From NCBI GenBank assembly GCA_021785695.1, contig JAJYEQ010000008.1:1-64000 (forward strand): a stretch of DNA of 64,000 bases, read 5' to 3'. A program made the position numbers and the translations under genes. The stretch is from Actinomycetes bacterium. Lineage in GTDB: Bacteria > Actinomycetota > Acidimicrobiia > Acidimicrobiales > RAAP-2. Positions 55,474-63,291 of this stretch are shown piece by piece. The notes beneath the pieces were generated by a model, which made no database searches, was not told where the DNA came from, and saw nothing but the letters and a program-made list of their open reading frames with translations. Numbering within the stretch: position 1 is the first letter of the stretch; each line of letters opens with the position of its first letter.

Positions 55474-56565
55474 TCAGGCGGCCGCGTCGCGGCCGTTGAT
55501 GCGCGCCTTGAGCGTGCCCACCAGCCCGGCCACCAGGGAGCGATCTGCCGGCCACGTCGGGGTCACGAAACTCAGCGTGGTCTCGTCGCGGCCCCCCGCC
55601 ACTACCTCGACCACGAGCTCGTAGGGCCGGGTCACGCCCGGCAGGTGCAGCGGCACCACGCCACCTCGCGCCCACCCGCGCGCGAACGTGCGGGGCGTCC
55701 ACGAGGTCGCGCCGTGCGCCAGGGTCAGCTGGCCGGTGAAGGTCGACTCCAGGAGGGACGCGCTGGCGTCCGCGAAGCACGCCCCGAAGTGGGGCCGGGA
55801 CATCTCGGCCACGTCACGGCGCACCATCGTGGTGGTCGCGTAGACCTGGGCCACCGTGACCAGCTCGGTCTCGGCGGGCCGGACGCGGTGATAGAGGGGC
55901 GAGGTGACCTGGACGTCGGGCAGCTGGGCGGCGCGTCCGAAGACGCGGTCGGCCGACGCCGACACCCCCAGGCACGACTGGAAGCGCGCCACGACCCGCG
56001 GCGTGACCAGGTCCACGGAGAGCGGCGTGGTCGTCGTCACCGGGTCGACCGTTCCGGCGGGAGGATCCAGGAACGAGAGCAGCCCGGTCGGGGTGGCCGA
56101 CCAGCCCGACGGCAGGTCGCGAGCCGTCAGTCCCGCCCCCGCGGCCAGAGACGGCTCGTTGGCCGGGCCCGGCCCGTGGTGCAGCAGGGCGCCGATGACG
56201 CCCCCGAGCGAGGCGGCCACCACCGCGCCGGCGACGCCGAGGACGACCCAGCGACGCCGGGTGACCCGGCCCACGGTCCCCCCGCGCTCCTCGACCAGCG
56301 CGCGGACGGCCTCGAAGTCCTCCAGGCCCCGGTGGCGCCACTCGACCCGCCGGCCACTGACCGTGGCCACCAGCACCATCCTGGGCCCCCGGCGCACGAG
56401 GGCGAGGTCGGTGATCTCGCTCCAGGGCGTGCGCCACGCGACCGGGTAGACGCCGGCCAGCTGCGTCAGGCCCTCGTCATCGGCCAGCAGGGTGACCGGC
56501 GCGACGGGCCCGTGGGGGACGAAGCTCGGGTGGACCCGCCAGCCGACGCTGTGCAGGGTCGTCAC
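55474..56565 (-). CDS. Hypothetical single-pass membrane protein at the end of the hem operon
   Basis: 363 residues, not recognised. The first 100 residues look like a small PH-like domain (WRTPWSEITDLALVRRGPRM). One membrane helix lies at about 106-127, then an extracytoplasmic domain with two Cys (FQSCLGV and FGACFAD) that could form a disulfide. Its GTG overlaps the hemL stop by 4 bases, so it is co-translated with the haem genes, but nothing in it suggests a role in haem synthesis. Confidence 0.7.
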   Translation of the reverse strand: MTTLHSVGWRVHPSFVPHGPVAPVTLLADDEGLTQLAGVYPVAWRTPWSEITDLALVRRGPRMVLVATVSGRRVEWRHRGLEDFEAVRALVEERGGTVGRVTRRRWVVLGVAGAVVAASLGGVIGALLHHGPGPANEPSLAAGAGLTARDLPSGWSATPTGLLSFLDPPAGTVDPVTTTTPLSVDLVTPRVVARFQSCLGVSASADRVFGRAAQLPDVQVTSPLYHRVRPAETELVTVAQVYATTTMVRRDVAEMSRPHFGACFADASASLLESTFTGQLTLAHGATSWTPRTFARGWARGGVVPLHLPGVTRPYELVVEVVAGGRDETTLSFVTPTWPADRSLVAGLVGTLKARINGRDAAA

Positions 56566-57842
56566 GACGCCGTGGCGGCCACCCGGGCCGCCTCGGCGAC
56601 GGCGGACAGCGCGCTGTCGAGCAGTGCCTCCTCATGGGCCAGGGACACGAACAGGATCTCGTAGGCCCCCGGGGCCAGGGCGACACCCCGATCGAGCAGG
56701 GCGTGGAAGAACCGGCGGTACAGGCCGTTGTCGGCCAGCGCGCGCACCCCGGCGAAGCTCGTGGGCAGGTCGAAGGGCTCGCGCGAGAGAAACAGCCCGA
56801 GGAGAGGTCCCACCGCCGGTGCGCGCGCGACCAGCCCGGCGGACGCCACGGCCTCCTCGAGTCCGGTGGCGAAGCGCGCGACGCGCCCGCCGAGGTCCGC
56901 GTAGTCGGCGGGCTGGACGACCTCGAGGACCGTGGACCCGGCCGCCGTGGCCACCGGGTTGCCCGACAGCGTCCCGGCCTGGTACACGGGTCCCTCGGGT
57001 GCCAGAGCGGCGAGCACGTCGGCCCGGCCGCCGAAGGCCCCGATCGGCAGCCCGCCCCCGATGACCTTGCCGTAGCACCACAGGTCCGGCGTCACGCCGT
57101 AGTGCGCCGAGGCCCCCGCCCAGCCGAGGCGGAAGCCCGTGATCACCTCGTCGAAGATCAGCAGGGCGCCGACGCGATCGCAGGCCGCGCGCAGCCCGGG
57201 CAGGAACCCCGGGGCCGGAGCCACCAGGTTCATGTTGGCCGCGACGGGCTCGACGAGGACCGCCGCCACCGACTCGTCGAGCTCGGGCACCTGGTTGTAG
57301 GTGGCGACGACCGTGTCGGCGACGGCTCCGGCGGTCACGCCCGCCGAGCCCGGCAGGCCCAGCTGGGCGACACCGCTGCCCCCCGCGACCAGGAGCGCGT
57401 CGGAGTGCCCGTGGTAACAGCCGTCGAACTTGACCACGCGTCGCCGACCCGTCACCCCGCGCGCCAGACGCACGGCGCTCATGACGGCCTCGGTGCCCGA
57501 GGACACGAAGCGCACCTGCTCGAGGCCGGGCACCCGCGTGGTCATCAGCTCGGCCAGGCGCACCTCGCCCGGCGTCGGGGCCCCGAACGTCGTGCCGCGA
57601 GCCACGGCCTCCCTCAGGGCAGCGACCACGGCCGGATGGGCGTGGCCGAGCAGCGAGGCGCCGTAGGACTGCACGAAGTCGAGGTAGCGACGCCCCTCGA
57701 CGTCCTCGACGAAGGCTCCCTGGCCGCTCACCACGGTGTAGGGCGTGCCGCCCACCGCGGCGAAGCTGCGCACGGGCGAGTCCACGCCGCCCGGGATCAC
57801 CCGCTGGGCGCGCGCGAACCACTCCTCGTTCGTCGGGCTCAC
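56562..57842 (-). CDS. hemL: Glutamate-1-semialdehyde 2,1-aminomutase
   Basis: 426 residues. PLP enzyme converting glutamate-1-semialdehyde to 5-aminolevulinate (EC 5.4.3.8), second step of the C5 pathway. The PLP lysine lies in CYGKVIGGGLPIGAFGG; VPGGVDSPVRSF-like IPGGVDSPVRSF near the start and FDEVITGFRLGWAGA are signatures. GTG at 57842 overlaps hemB by 4 bases. Confidence 0.96.
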   Translation of the reverse strand: MSPTNEEWFARAQRVIPGGVDSPVRSFAAVGGTPYTVVSGQGAFVEDVEGRRYLDFVQSYGASLLGHAHPAVVAALREAVARGTTFGAPTPGEVRLAELMTTRVPGLEQVRFVSSGTEAVMSAVRLARGVTGRRRVVKFDGCYHGHSDALLVAGGSGVAQLGLPGSAGVTAGAVADTVVATYNQVPELDESVAAVLVEPVAANMNLVAPAPGFLPGLRAACDRVGALLIFDEVITGFRLGWAGASAHYGVTPDLWCYGKVIGGGLPIGAFGGRADVLAALAPEGPVYQAGTLSGNPVATAAGSTVLEVVQPADYADLGGRVARFATGLEEAVASAGLVARAPAVGPLLGLFLSREPFDLPTSFAGVRALADNGLYRRFFHALLDRGVALAPGAYEILFVSLAHEEALLDSALSAVAEAARVAATAS

Positions 57843-58819
57843 GCCTGGAGCTCCTGGGCCACCTGGCCGGCGAAGTAGGTGAGGATGAAGTCGGCCCCGG
57901 CCCGCTTGATCGCCGTCAGCTGCTCGAGGGCCACCGCACCCTCGTCGATCCAGCCCCGCTCGCCCGCGGCCTTGACCATGGCGTACTCCCCGCTCACCTG
58001 GTACGCGGCCACCGGGACCGACACCGCCTGGCGCACGGCAGCCAGGATGTCGAGGTAGGTCAAGGCGGGCTTGACCATGACGATGTCGGCGCCCTCGTCC
58101 ACGTCGGCGCGCACCTCGCGCAGCGCCTCGTGCCGGTTGCGCCAGTCCTGCTGGTAGGCGCGGCGATCGCCTCCACCGGCGATGGTCACGTCAACGGCCT
58201 CGCGGAAGGGGCCGTAGAGGGCACTGGCGTACTTGACGCTGTAGGCCATCACGACGGTGTCGGCGTGCCCGGTCTCGTCGAGGGCCGCCCGGATCGCCCC
58301 GACCTGGCCGTCCATCATGCCGCTCGGCCCGACGACGGCCGCGCCGGCCTCGGCCTGGGCCACCGCCGTGGCCGCGTAGAGAGGCAGCGTGGCGTCGTTG
58401 TCGACGGTGCCGTCGGGTGCCAGCACGCCGCAGTGCCCGTGCGTCACGTACTCGTCGAGGCAGAGGTCTGCCATGACCACCAGGTCGTCACCGACGTCGT
58501 CGCGCAGCGCGCGCAGGGCCACCTGGACGACGCCGTCTCGATCGTAGGCACCCGAGCCGCGCTCATCCTTGCGCGCGGGAATGCCGAAGACGATGACGCC
58601 GCCCACGCCCAGACGGTGCAGGCGACCGACCTCGGCGCGTAGGGAGTCGAGCGTGTGCTGGACCTGGCCGGGCAGCGACGCGATCGGCTGCGGCTCGGCG
58701 CGACCTTCGGCGACGAACAGCGGCGCGACCAGGTCAGCCGGCGAGATCGACGTCTCGGCGACCAGCCGGCGCAGGGCCGGTGTCCGCCGGAGTCGGCGGG
58801 GCCGCTCCAGGGGGAACAC
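57839..58819 (-). CDS. hemB: Delta-aminolevulinic acid dehydratase (porphobilinogen synthase)
   Basis: 326 residues. Condenses two 5-aminolevulinates to porphobilinogen (EC 4.2.1.24). RRLRRTPALRRLV start, metal-site DLCLDEYVTHGHCG with its cysteines, catalytic Lys in YSVKYASALYGPFR and Schiff-base Lys in VMVKPALTYLDI are visible. It has its own leaderless promoter overlapping the hemD stop, so hemB-hemL may be expressed apart from hemACD. Confidence 0.96.
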   Translation of the reverse strand: MFPLERPRRLRRTPALRRLVAETSISPADLVAPLFVAEGRAEPQPIASLPGQVQHTLDSLRAEVGRLHRLGVGGVIVFGIPARKDERGSGAYDRDGVVQVALRALRDDVGDDLVVMADLCLDEYVTHGHCGVLAPDGTVDNDATLPLYAATAVAQAEAGAAVVGPSGMMDGQVGAIRAALDETGHADTVVMAYSVKYASALYGPFREAVDVTIAGGGDRRAYQQDWRNRHEALREVRADVDEGADIVMVKPALTYLDILAAVRQAVSVPVAAYQVSGEYAMVKAAGERGWIDEGAVALEQLTAIKRAGADFILTYFAGQVAQELQA

Positions 58820-58825
58820 GAGCCC

Positions 58826-58831
58826 ACACTA
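58826..58831 (-). promoter_or_regulatory. Leaderless -10 box of hemB
   Basis: TAGTGT, then GGGCTC, then GTG at 58819. TAG is the hemD stop codon. Confidence 0.6.
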
Positions 58832-59521
58832 CGCGGGGTCAGCGCCGGGAGGGCCGGTGAGCTCGGCCAGCCGGGCACCCGTGGTGCGGTCCCATCCCAC
58901 GAGCACCCGCTCGTGCTCGCGTCGCACCGCATCGGCGGTGGTGAGGCCAGGCACGACCACCCAGGCGCTCGGGGGGACGTGGGGACCGGCCACCCGCCAC
59001 GCCGAGGGTGCGCCGATGACGACCGCGTCGGCCGACGCCAGGGCCCGCCGAGCGTCGGCGTCGAGTGGCTGCTCCACCGTCTCGTAGCACCACAGCGCGC
59101 GCCACGCGATGCCGCGGCGGGTCAGCACCTCGCCCAGCTCGTCGCGAGCCTCCCGGGCCACCAGTGCCAGGACCGGACCCTCGACGATCTGCTCGGCGAT
59201 CGCGCCGGCCCGCGGCGCCGTCGCCGAGGGCGGCCAGCCCACGCGGGCGAGGGCTTCCTGGGTCGCTGCGCCGATCGACCACACGGCGGCTCCCGGGGCC
59301 AGCGCACCGGCCACCAGCTCGACGTAGCCCACGGCCCGCGTGCTCGTGACCACCAGGGCGCGGGCGAATGCGGCCCCCAGGGCCTGCGCCTCCTCGGCCA
59401 CCGCGCCGGCGTCGCGGAAGCGCGTCGCCGTCACGGGTACCTCGACCAGGTCGGCCGACGCCGGCAGCCAGTCGCGCAGGGCGTCGTTGCGCCCGCGCTC
59501 GCGGGTCGCCACGACGCGCAC
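58829..59521 (-). CDS. hemD: Uroporphyrinogen-III synthase
   Basis: About 230 residues, stand-alone; in many actinobacteria hemD is fused to a uroporphyrinogen methyltransferase, not here. It closes hydroxymethylbilane to uroporphyrinogen III (EC 4.2.1.75). The family diverges strongly, but the VVATRERGRNDALRDWL start, VTSTRAVGYVELVAG and WSIGAATQEALA are recognisable. The GTG start shares one base with the hemC stop (TAGTG); it lies directly after hemC as expected. Confidence 0.88.
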   Translation of the reverse strand: MRVVATRERGRNDALRDWLPASADLVEVPVTATRFRDAGAVAEEAQALGAAFARALVVTSTRAVGYVELVAGALAPGAAVWSIGAATQEALARVGWPPSATAPRAGAIAEQIVEGPVLALVAREARDELGEVLTRRGIAWRALWCYETVEQPLDADARRALASADAVVIGAPSAWRVAGPHVPPSAWVVVPGLTTADAVRREHERVLVGWDRTTGARLAELTGPPGADPA

Positions 59522-60417
59522 TAGGCCTTCCAGCCCGGCAGCTCGGACCCGAGCAGGTCGTCGCGCAGGCGGCGGGCCAGGGCGGCGCCGAGCGCCTCGG
59601 GGTCGGATCCGCGCAGGGTGGCGCGCACGCTGCGCCCCCCGTCGACTCCCACCATCGCACCGGCGATCTCGACGTCCCCGCCCCCCCCGACCTGGGCGTG
59701 GGCGCCGGCCGGAATCGTGCAGCCCGCGCCGAGCTCGACCAGGAACGCACGCTCCGCGCGCACGGCGGCGTGAGCAGCGAGGTCGTCGATCGTGGCCAGA
59801 GCCGCGGTGGTGGTGGCGTCGTCCTCGCGGCACTCGAGGGCCAGCGCCCCCTGGCCGACCTGGGGGATGAACCAGGTGACGTCGAGTCGTTCGCTCACCT
59901 GGTCGTCCAGGCCCAAACGCTCCAGGGCGGCCACGGCCGCGACGATCGCGTCGACGCCGCGCGTCAGGGCGGACAGCCGCGTCGCCATGTTGCCGCGCAG
60001 GCCGACGACGGTCAGGTCCGGACGGCGCTCCAGGAGCAGGGCTCGGCGCCGCGGCGATCCCGTCGCCACGGTCGCGCCCGGTCCCAGCGCCGCCAGGGTC
60101 CGGCCCACGAGGGCGTCGGCCGCGTCGCGGCGCTCGGGCACGGCGCTCAGGACCAAGCCCGCCGGCGTGCGGCCGGGCAGGTCCTTGGCACTATGGACGG
60201 CCACGTCAGCGCGACCCGCCAGCACCGCCTCTTGGATCTCGACGGCGAAGGCGCCCTGCCCGGCGAACTCGACCAGGGGCCGCTCGGCGTGACGGTCGCC
60301 GCGCGTCTCGACCCTCACGAGCTCGGCCGGCACCCCGCGGCCGGCCAGGCGGGCGCGCACCGACTCGGCCTGGAGGAGCGCCAGCGGTGAGCGGCGCGTC
60401 GCCAGTCGCAGCGTCAT
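59521..60417 (-). CDS. hemC: Hydroxymethylbilane synthase
   Basis: 298 residues. Polymerises porphobilinogen (EC 2.5.1.61). RLATRRSPLALLQAESV start, ETRGDR, VHSAKDLP, SPRRRALLLERRPDL and the dipyrromethane-cofactor Cys in GAGCTIPAGAHAQ are visible. ATG at 60417 overlaps the hemA stop (ATGA), so hemA-hemC-hemD are translationally coupled. Confidence 0.96.
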   Translation of the reverse strand: MTLRLATRRSPLALLQAESVRARLAGRGVPAELVRVETRGDRHAERPLVEFAGQGAFAVEIQEAVLAGRADVAVHSAKDLPGRTPAGLVLSAVPERRDAADALVGRTLAALGPGATVATGSPRRRALLLERRPDLTVVGLRGNMATRLSALTRGVDAIVAAVAALERLGLDDQVSERLDVTWFIPQVGQGALALECREDDATTTAALATIDDLAAHAAVRAERAFLVELGAGCTIPAGAHAQVGGGGDVEIAGAMVGVDGGRSVRATLRGSDPEALGAALARRLRDDLLGSELPGWKA

Positions 60418-61670
60418 AGGTCGAACAGGGTGCGCAGGGAGTCGCTGAGGCGGACGCCGTGCTCGCTCCCGGCCGCCTCCTTGAGCACGGCGGTGGGGCG
60501 GTGGGCGATCTTGGCCACGACCGAGCGCACGACCGAGGACAGCTGGTCGCGCTGGTCGGGCGACCACTCGGCGAGCTCACTGGCGCGTCGGGCCAGCTCG
60601 GTCGCGACGATCTCGTCGAAGCGCTCGCGCAGCGCGCGCACCACCGGGCTCGCGCCACGGCTGCGCCGGTCCTCGAGGTAGCGGTCCACGTCAGCCTCGA
60701 CCATCGACCGCGCGTGGCCGACGGCCTCGCGGCGCCCGACCAGCGCGGCGTCGACCCGCTCGCGCAGGTCGTCGAGGTCGAGCCGGCGCACCCCGGCGGC
60801 ATCGGTGGGGACGACCGCGCGCGGCAGGCCCAGATCGACCAGCAGCAGCGGCCCGCTCACGGCGTGCTGGTGCTCCGCGGTCACCAGCGGACCCGCGGTC
60901 TCGGCGGCCACCACGGCCAATCGCGCCCGCGTGAGCAACTCGGGCAGCGCGTCGAGTCCCGCGACGCGCACCCGCGGGTCCTCCAGGCTCTGCGCGAGGG
61001 CCTCGGCGCGCGCCGACGTCCGGTTGACGATCACCAGCTCGCCGATCGGCGGGTGCAGCCCCACCAGGGAGCGCGCGACGCCGCTGGCCAGCTGACCAGC
61101 CCCCACGACCACGACGGGCGCACCGGCGATCTCGTCGCCCACACCCTCCAGGGCCAGGGCCACGGCCGCCGAGGCAAAGCTCGTGGTGCCCCGAGCGATC
61201 GCCGTCTCGGCCCGGACGCGCCGGCCCGACGCCAGGGCGCGGTGGAACAGCTCCACCAGCTCGGGACCGGCGGTGTGCTCCTCTTCGGCCACCTCCAGGG
61301 CGCGGCGCAGCTGGCCCAGCACCTCGTACTCGCCGGGGACGACGGACCGCAGGCCGGCGGCCACCTCGAAGAGGTGGCGGGCCACGCCGCGATCGAAGCT
61401 CACCGTGACCAGCTCGGCCAGCTCGTCCTCCTCGACCCCCGACGCCGCGGCCAGCGTGCGGGTGACGTCCTCGATCGCCGAGTGGAAGAAGTCGATCGTG
61501 GCGATGACCTCGGTGCGCAGGCACGTCGACACGAACACCGCCTCGTGGATGTTGCGGTGGGTGACCAGCTCGCGCAGCACCTTGCCCCACCGGTGCTCGG
61601 GGATGCTGACGCGCTCGAGCAGGTCGAGCGAGGCGTGCTCGTGGTCCACGCCCACGGCGATTACGGCCAC
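60414..61670 (-). CDS. hemA: Glutamyl-tRNA reductase
   Basis: 418 residues from GTG at 61670. It reduces glutamyl-tRNA(Glu) to glutamate-1-semialdehyde with NADPH (EC 1.2.1.70), committing step of the C5 pathway. With this start the catalytic Cys of VSTCLRTE is residue 50, as in characterised enzymes, which supports the start. NADPH-binding VVVVGAGQLASGVARSL and a C-terminal dimerisation helix follow. The gene begins 10 bases behind rex, with GGGGG as a weak ribosome site. Confidence 0.95.
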   Translation of the reverse strand: MAVIAVGVDHEHASLDLLERVSIPEHRWGKVLRELVTHRNIHEAVFVSTCLRTEVIATIDFFHSAIEDVTRTLAAASGVEEDELAELVTVSFDRGVARHLFEVAAGLRSVVPGEYEVLGQLRRALEVAEEEHTAGPELVELFHRALASGRRVRAETAIARGTTSFASAAVALALEGVGDEIAGAPVVVVGAGQLASGVARSLVGLHPPIGELVIVNRTSARAEALAQSLEDPRVRVAGLDALPELLTRARLAVVAAETAGPLVTAEHQHAVSGPLLLVDLGLPRAVVPTDAAGVRRLDLDDLRERVDAALVGRREAVGHARSMVEADVDRYLEDRRSRGASPVVRALRERFDEIVATELARRASELAEWSPDQRDQLSSVVRSVVAKIAHRPTAVLKEAAGSEHGVRLSDSLRTLFDL

Positions 61671-61680
61671 GGGGCCCCCA

Positions 61681-62403
61681 TCACGGCGCCATCCTACCGA
61701 TGGCACCGGCAGTCGCTTCGAGCCCGGGATCTTGCGCCCCGGTCGTGTCGAGGCTCGAGCGCCACAGGTCGCCCCAGAAGCCCCCGCCGTGATTGAGCCG
61801 GTAGAGCAGAACCTGCAGCGCGATGGAGAGATCCACGTCGTGGACGACGGTGCCCGGCGGCACGTTCAAGACGCACGGGGCGAAGTTGAGCAGCGCCCGG
61901 ATGCCCGCATCGACGCAGCGGTCCGCGACGGACTGAGCCACCGGCGCGGGAACGCACAGCACCGCGACATCGGCGGAGGGGAACCCGCGCACTGCCGACA
62001 GGACGCGTTGTCCGGCCACCTCCGTGCCCACCAGCTCCTCGTCGGCGTCGTAGAGACCCGTGAGTCGCGCACCCACGGGCAGGAAGCTCGCTGAGTTCAC
62101 GAGCGCCCGGCCCAGGTTGCCCGCGCCCACGAGGATCACCTCGCAGGAGCGGTCCTGCCCGAGGGCCTCGGCCAGCGCCTCGCGCAGGGACGCGACCGCG
62201 TAGCCGGAGCCGCGCGTGCCCAGCGACCCCAGACCCGCGAGGTCCCGGCGCACCGTCGTGGCCGTGACGCCCGCCCGCTCGGCCAGCGAGACCGAATCGA
62301 GCCGCACGCGGCCCTCACGCAACCACTCGTCGACGATTCGCTGGTAGACGGGCAGTCGCGCGATCGTTCGCTCGGACAGCCGGCGTCTTGGGGCTGACGT
62401 CAT
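61681..62403 (-). CDS. rex: Redox-sensing repressor Rex
   Basis: About 240 residues from ATG at 62403. N-terminal winged helix (IARLPVYQRIVDEWL, AGVTATTVRRDLAGLGSLG) and Rossmann domain with VILVGAGNLGRAL, FDADEEL-like YDADEELVG and VAVLCVPA. Rex binds NADH/NAD+ and derepresses respiratory and fermentative genes when NADH rises. rex followed by hemACD is the order known from Streptomyces, linking haem supply to redox state. The nuo and qcr operons here are plausible targets, although no clear Rex operator was seen. Confidence 0.95.
   Translation of the reverse strand: MTSAPRRRLSERTIARLPVYQRIVDEWLREGRVRLDSVSLAERAGVTATTVRRDLAGLGSLGTRGSGYAVASLREALAEALGQDRSCEVILVGAGNLGRALVNSASFLPVGARLTGLYDADEELVGTEVAGQRVLSAVRGFPSADVAVLCVPAPVAQSVADRCVDAGIRALLNFAPCVLNVPPGTVVHDVDLSIALQVLLYRLNHGGGFWGDLWRSSLDTTGAQDPGLEATAGAIGRMAP
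61691..61696 (-). promoter_or_regulatory. Candidate internal -10 box before hemA
   Basis: TAGGAT inside the last codons of rex would start transcription about 14 bases before the hemA GTG at 61670. Six bases after it lies a GTG (61684) opening a seven-codon frame that ends inside hemA. Confidence 0.35.
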
Positions 62404-62410
62404 CTCCCCC

Positions 62411-62416
62411 ACGTTA
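62411..62416 (-). promoter_or_regulatory. -10 box of rex-hemACD
   Basis: TAACGT, then 7 bases (GGGGGAG), then ATG at 62403. The spacer resembles a Shine-Dalgarno, but it touches the start codon. Confidence 0.5.
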
Positions 62417-62446
62417 CCGAGCCCTCGCCGGCCCCTCGCTCGCGGC

Positions 62447-63253
62447 TCAGCGCCCGAGCTGGCGGCTGCGCTCGGCCGCCACGGCAACGGCCTCCATGAA
62501 GGCCGAGCGCACGGCGTGGCGCTCCAGCATGTAGAGGCCGGCCGCGGTCGTGCCACCCGGCGAGGTGACCTGCGCCCGCAGCTCCTCGGGTGAACCCGAC
62601 GACGCGGCCAGGAGCGCGGCCGAGCCCACGAAGGAGTCCACGACCAAGGTTCGCGCGACGTCGCGGGGCAGTCCTTGGTGCACGCCCGCCTCGATCAGCG
62701 CCTCGACGACCAGGTACAAGTAGGCCGGCATCGATCCCGACAGCCCGGTCACCGCATCGATGTTGCGCTCGGTGACGCGCACGACCGAGCCGACGGCACC
62801 GAGGATCGACTCGGCCCAGGCCAGGTCCTCCGCGGTGACGTGGCTGCCCCCGGCAATAGCGGTGGCCCCCTGGCCCACAAGGACCGGCGTATTGGGCATC
62901 GAGCGCACGACCGGGATCGGGCGGCCGATGGCGGCCTCCAGACGGGCCGTCGTCAGTCCCGCCACCACCGACAGCATGCGGGCCACGCCGGTCGCCGCAA
63001 TGGTGCGGGCCACCGACTCGGCGTAGTCGGGCTTCACGCACAGGATCGCTCCGGTCGACTCGCCCACGTCGGTCGCCGACAGCGTCTCGAGCACCGCCAC
63101 GCCCTCCAGGCGGGCCGCCAGGGCCTCGCGCTTGGCGAGGCTGGGCTGGACGACCGCCAGGCGCTCGCGCGGCGCCCAGGCCGCGCGCACCAGCCCCTCG
63201 GCCAGGGCCGCACCCATGCGCCCCCCACCCACGATGACCAGGTCGTAGTTCAC
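62447..63253 (-). CDS. proC: Pyrroline-5-carboxylate reductase
   Basis: 268 residues. Reduces 1-pyrroline-5-carboxylate to proline with NAD(P)H (EC 1.5.1.2), cytoplasmic. VIVGGGRMGAALAEGL is the dinucleotide site; VVRSMPNTPVLVGQGATAI and GLSGSMPAYLYLVVEALIEAGV (given in part) are the ProC signature regions. It stands between a glycosyltransferase and rex with its own leaderless promoter. Confidence 0.95.
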   Translation of the reverse strand: MNYDLVIVGGGRMGAALAEGLVRAAWAPRERLAVVQPSLAKREALAARLEGVAVLETLSATDVGESTGAILCVKPDYAESVARTIAATGVARMLSVVAGLTTARLEAAIGRPIPVVRSMPNTPVLVGQGATAIAGGSHVTAEDLAWAESILGAVGSVVRVTERNIDAVTGLSGSMPAYLYLVVEALIEAGVHQGLPRDVARTLVVDSFVGSAALLAASSGSPEELRAQVTSPGGTTAAGLYMLERHAVRSAFMEAVAVAAERSRQLGR

Positions 63254-63259
63254 GGAATC

Positions 63260-63265
63260 ACGCTA
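63260..63265 (-). promoter_or_regulatory. Leaderless -10 box of proC
   Basis: TAGCGT, then GATTCC, then GTG at 63253. Confidence 0.6.
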
Positions 63266-63291
63266 GTGCGCCACATCGCCAGCGAGCCGGC

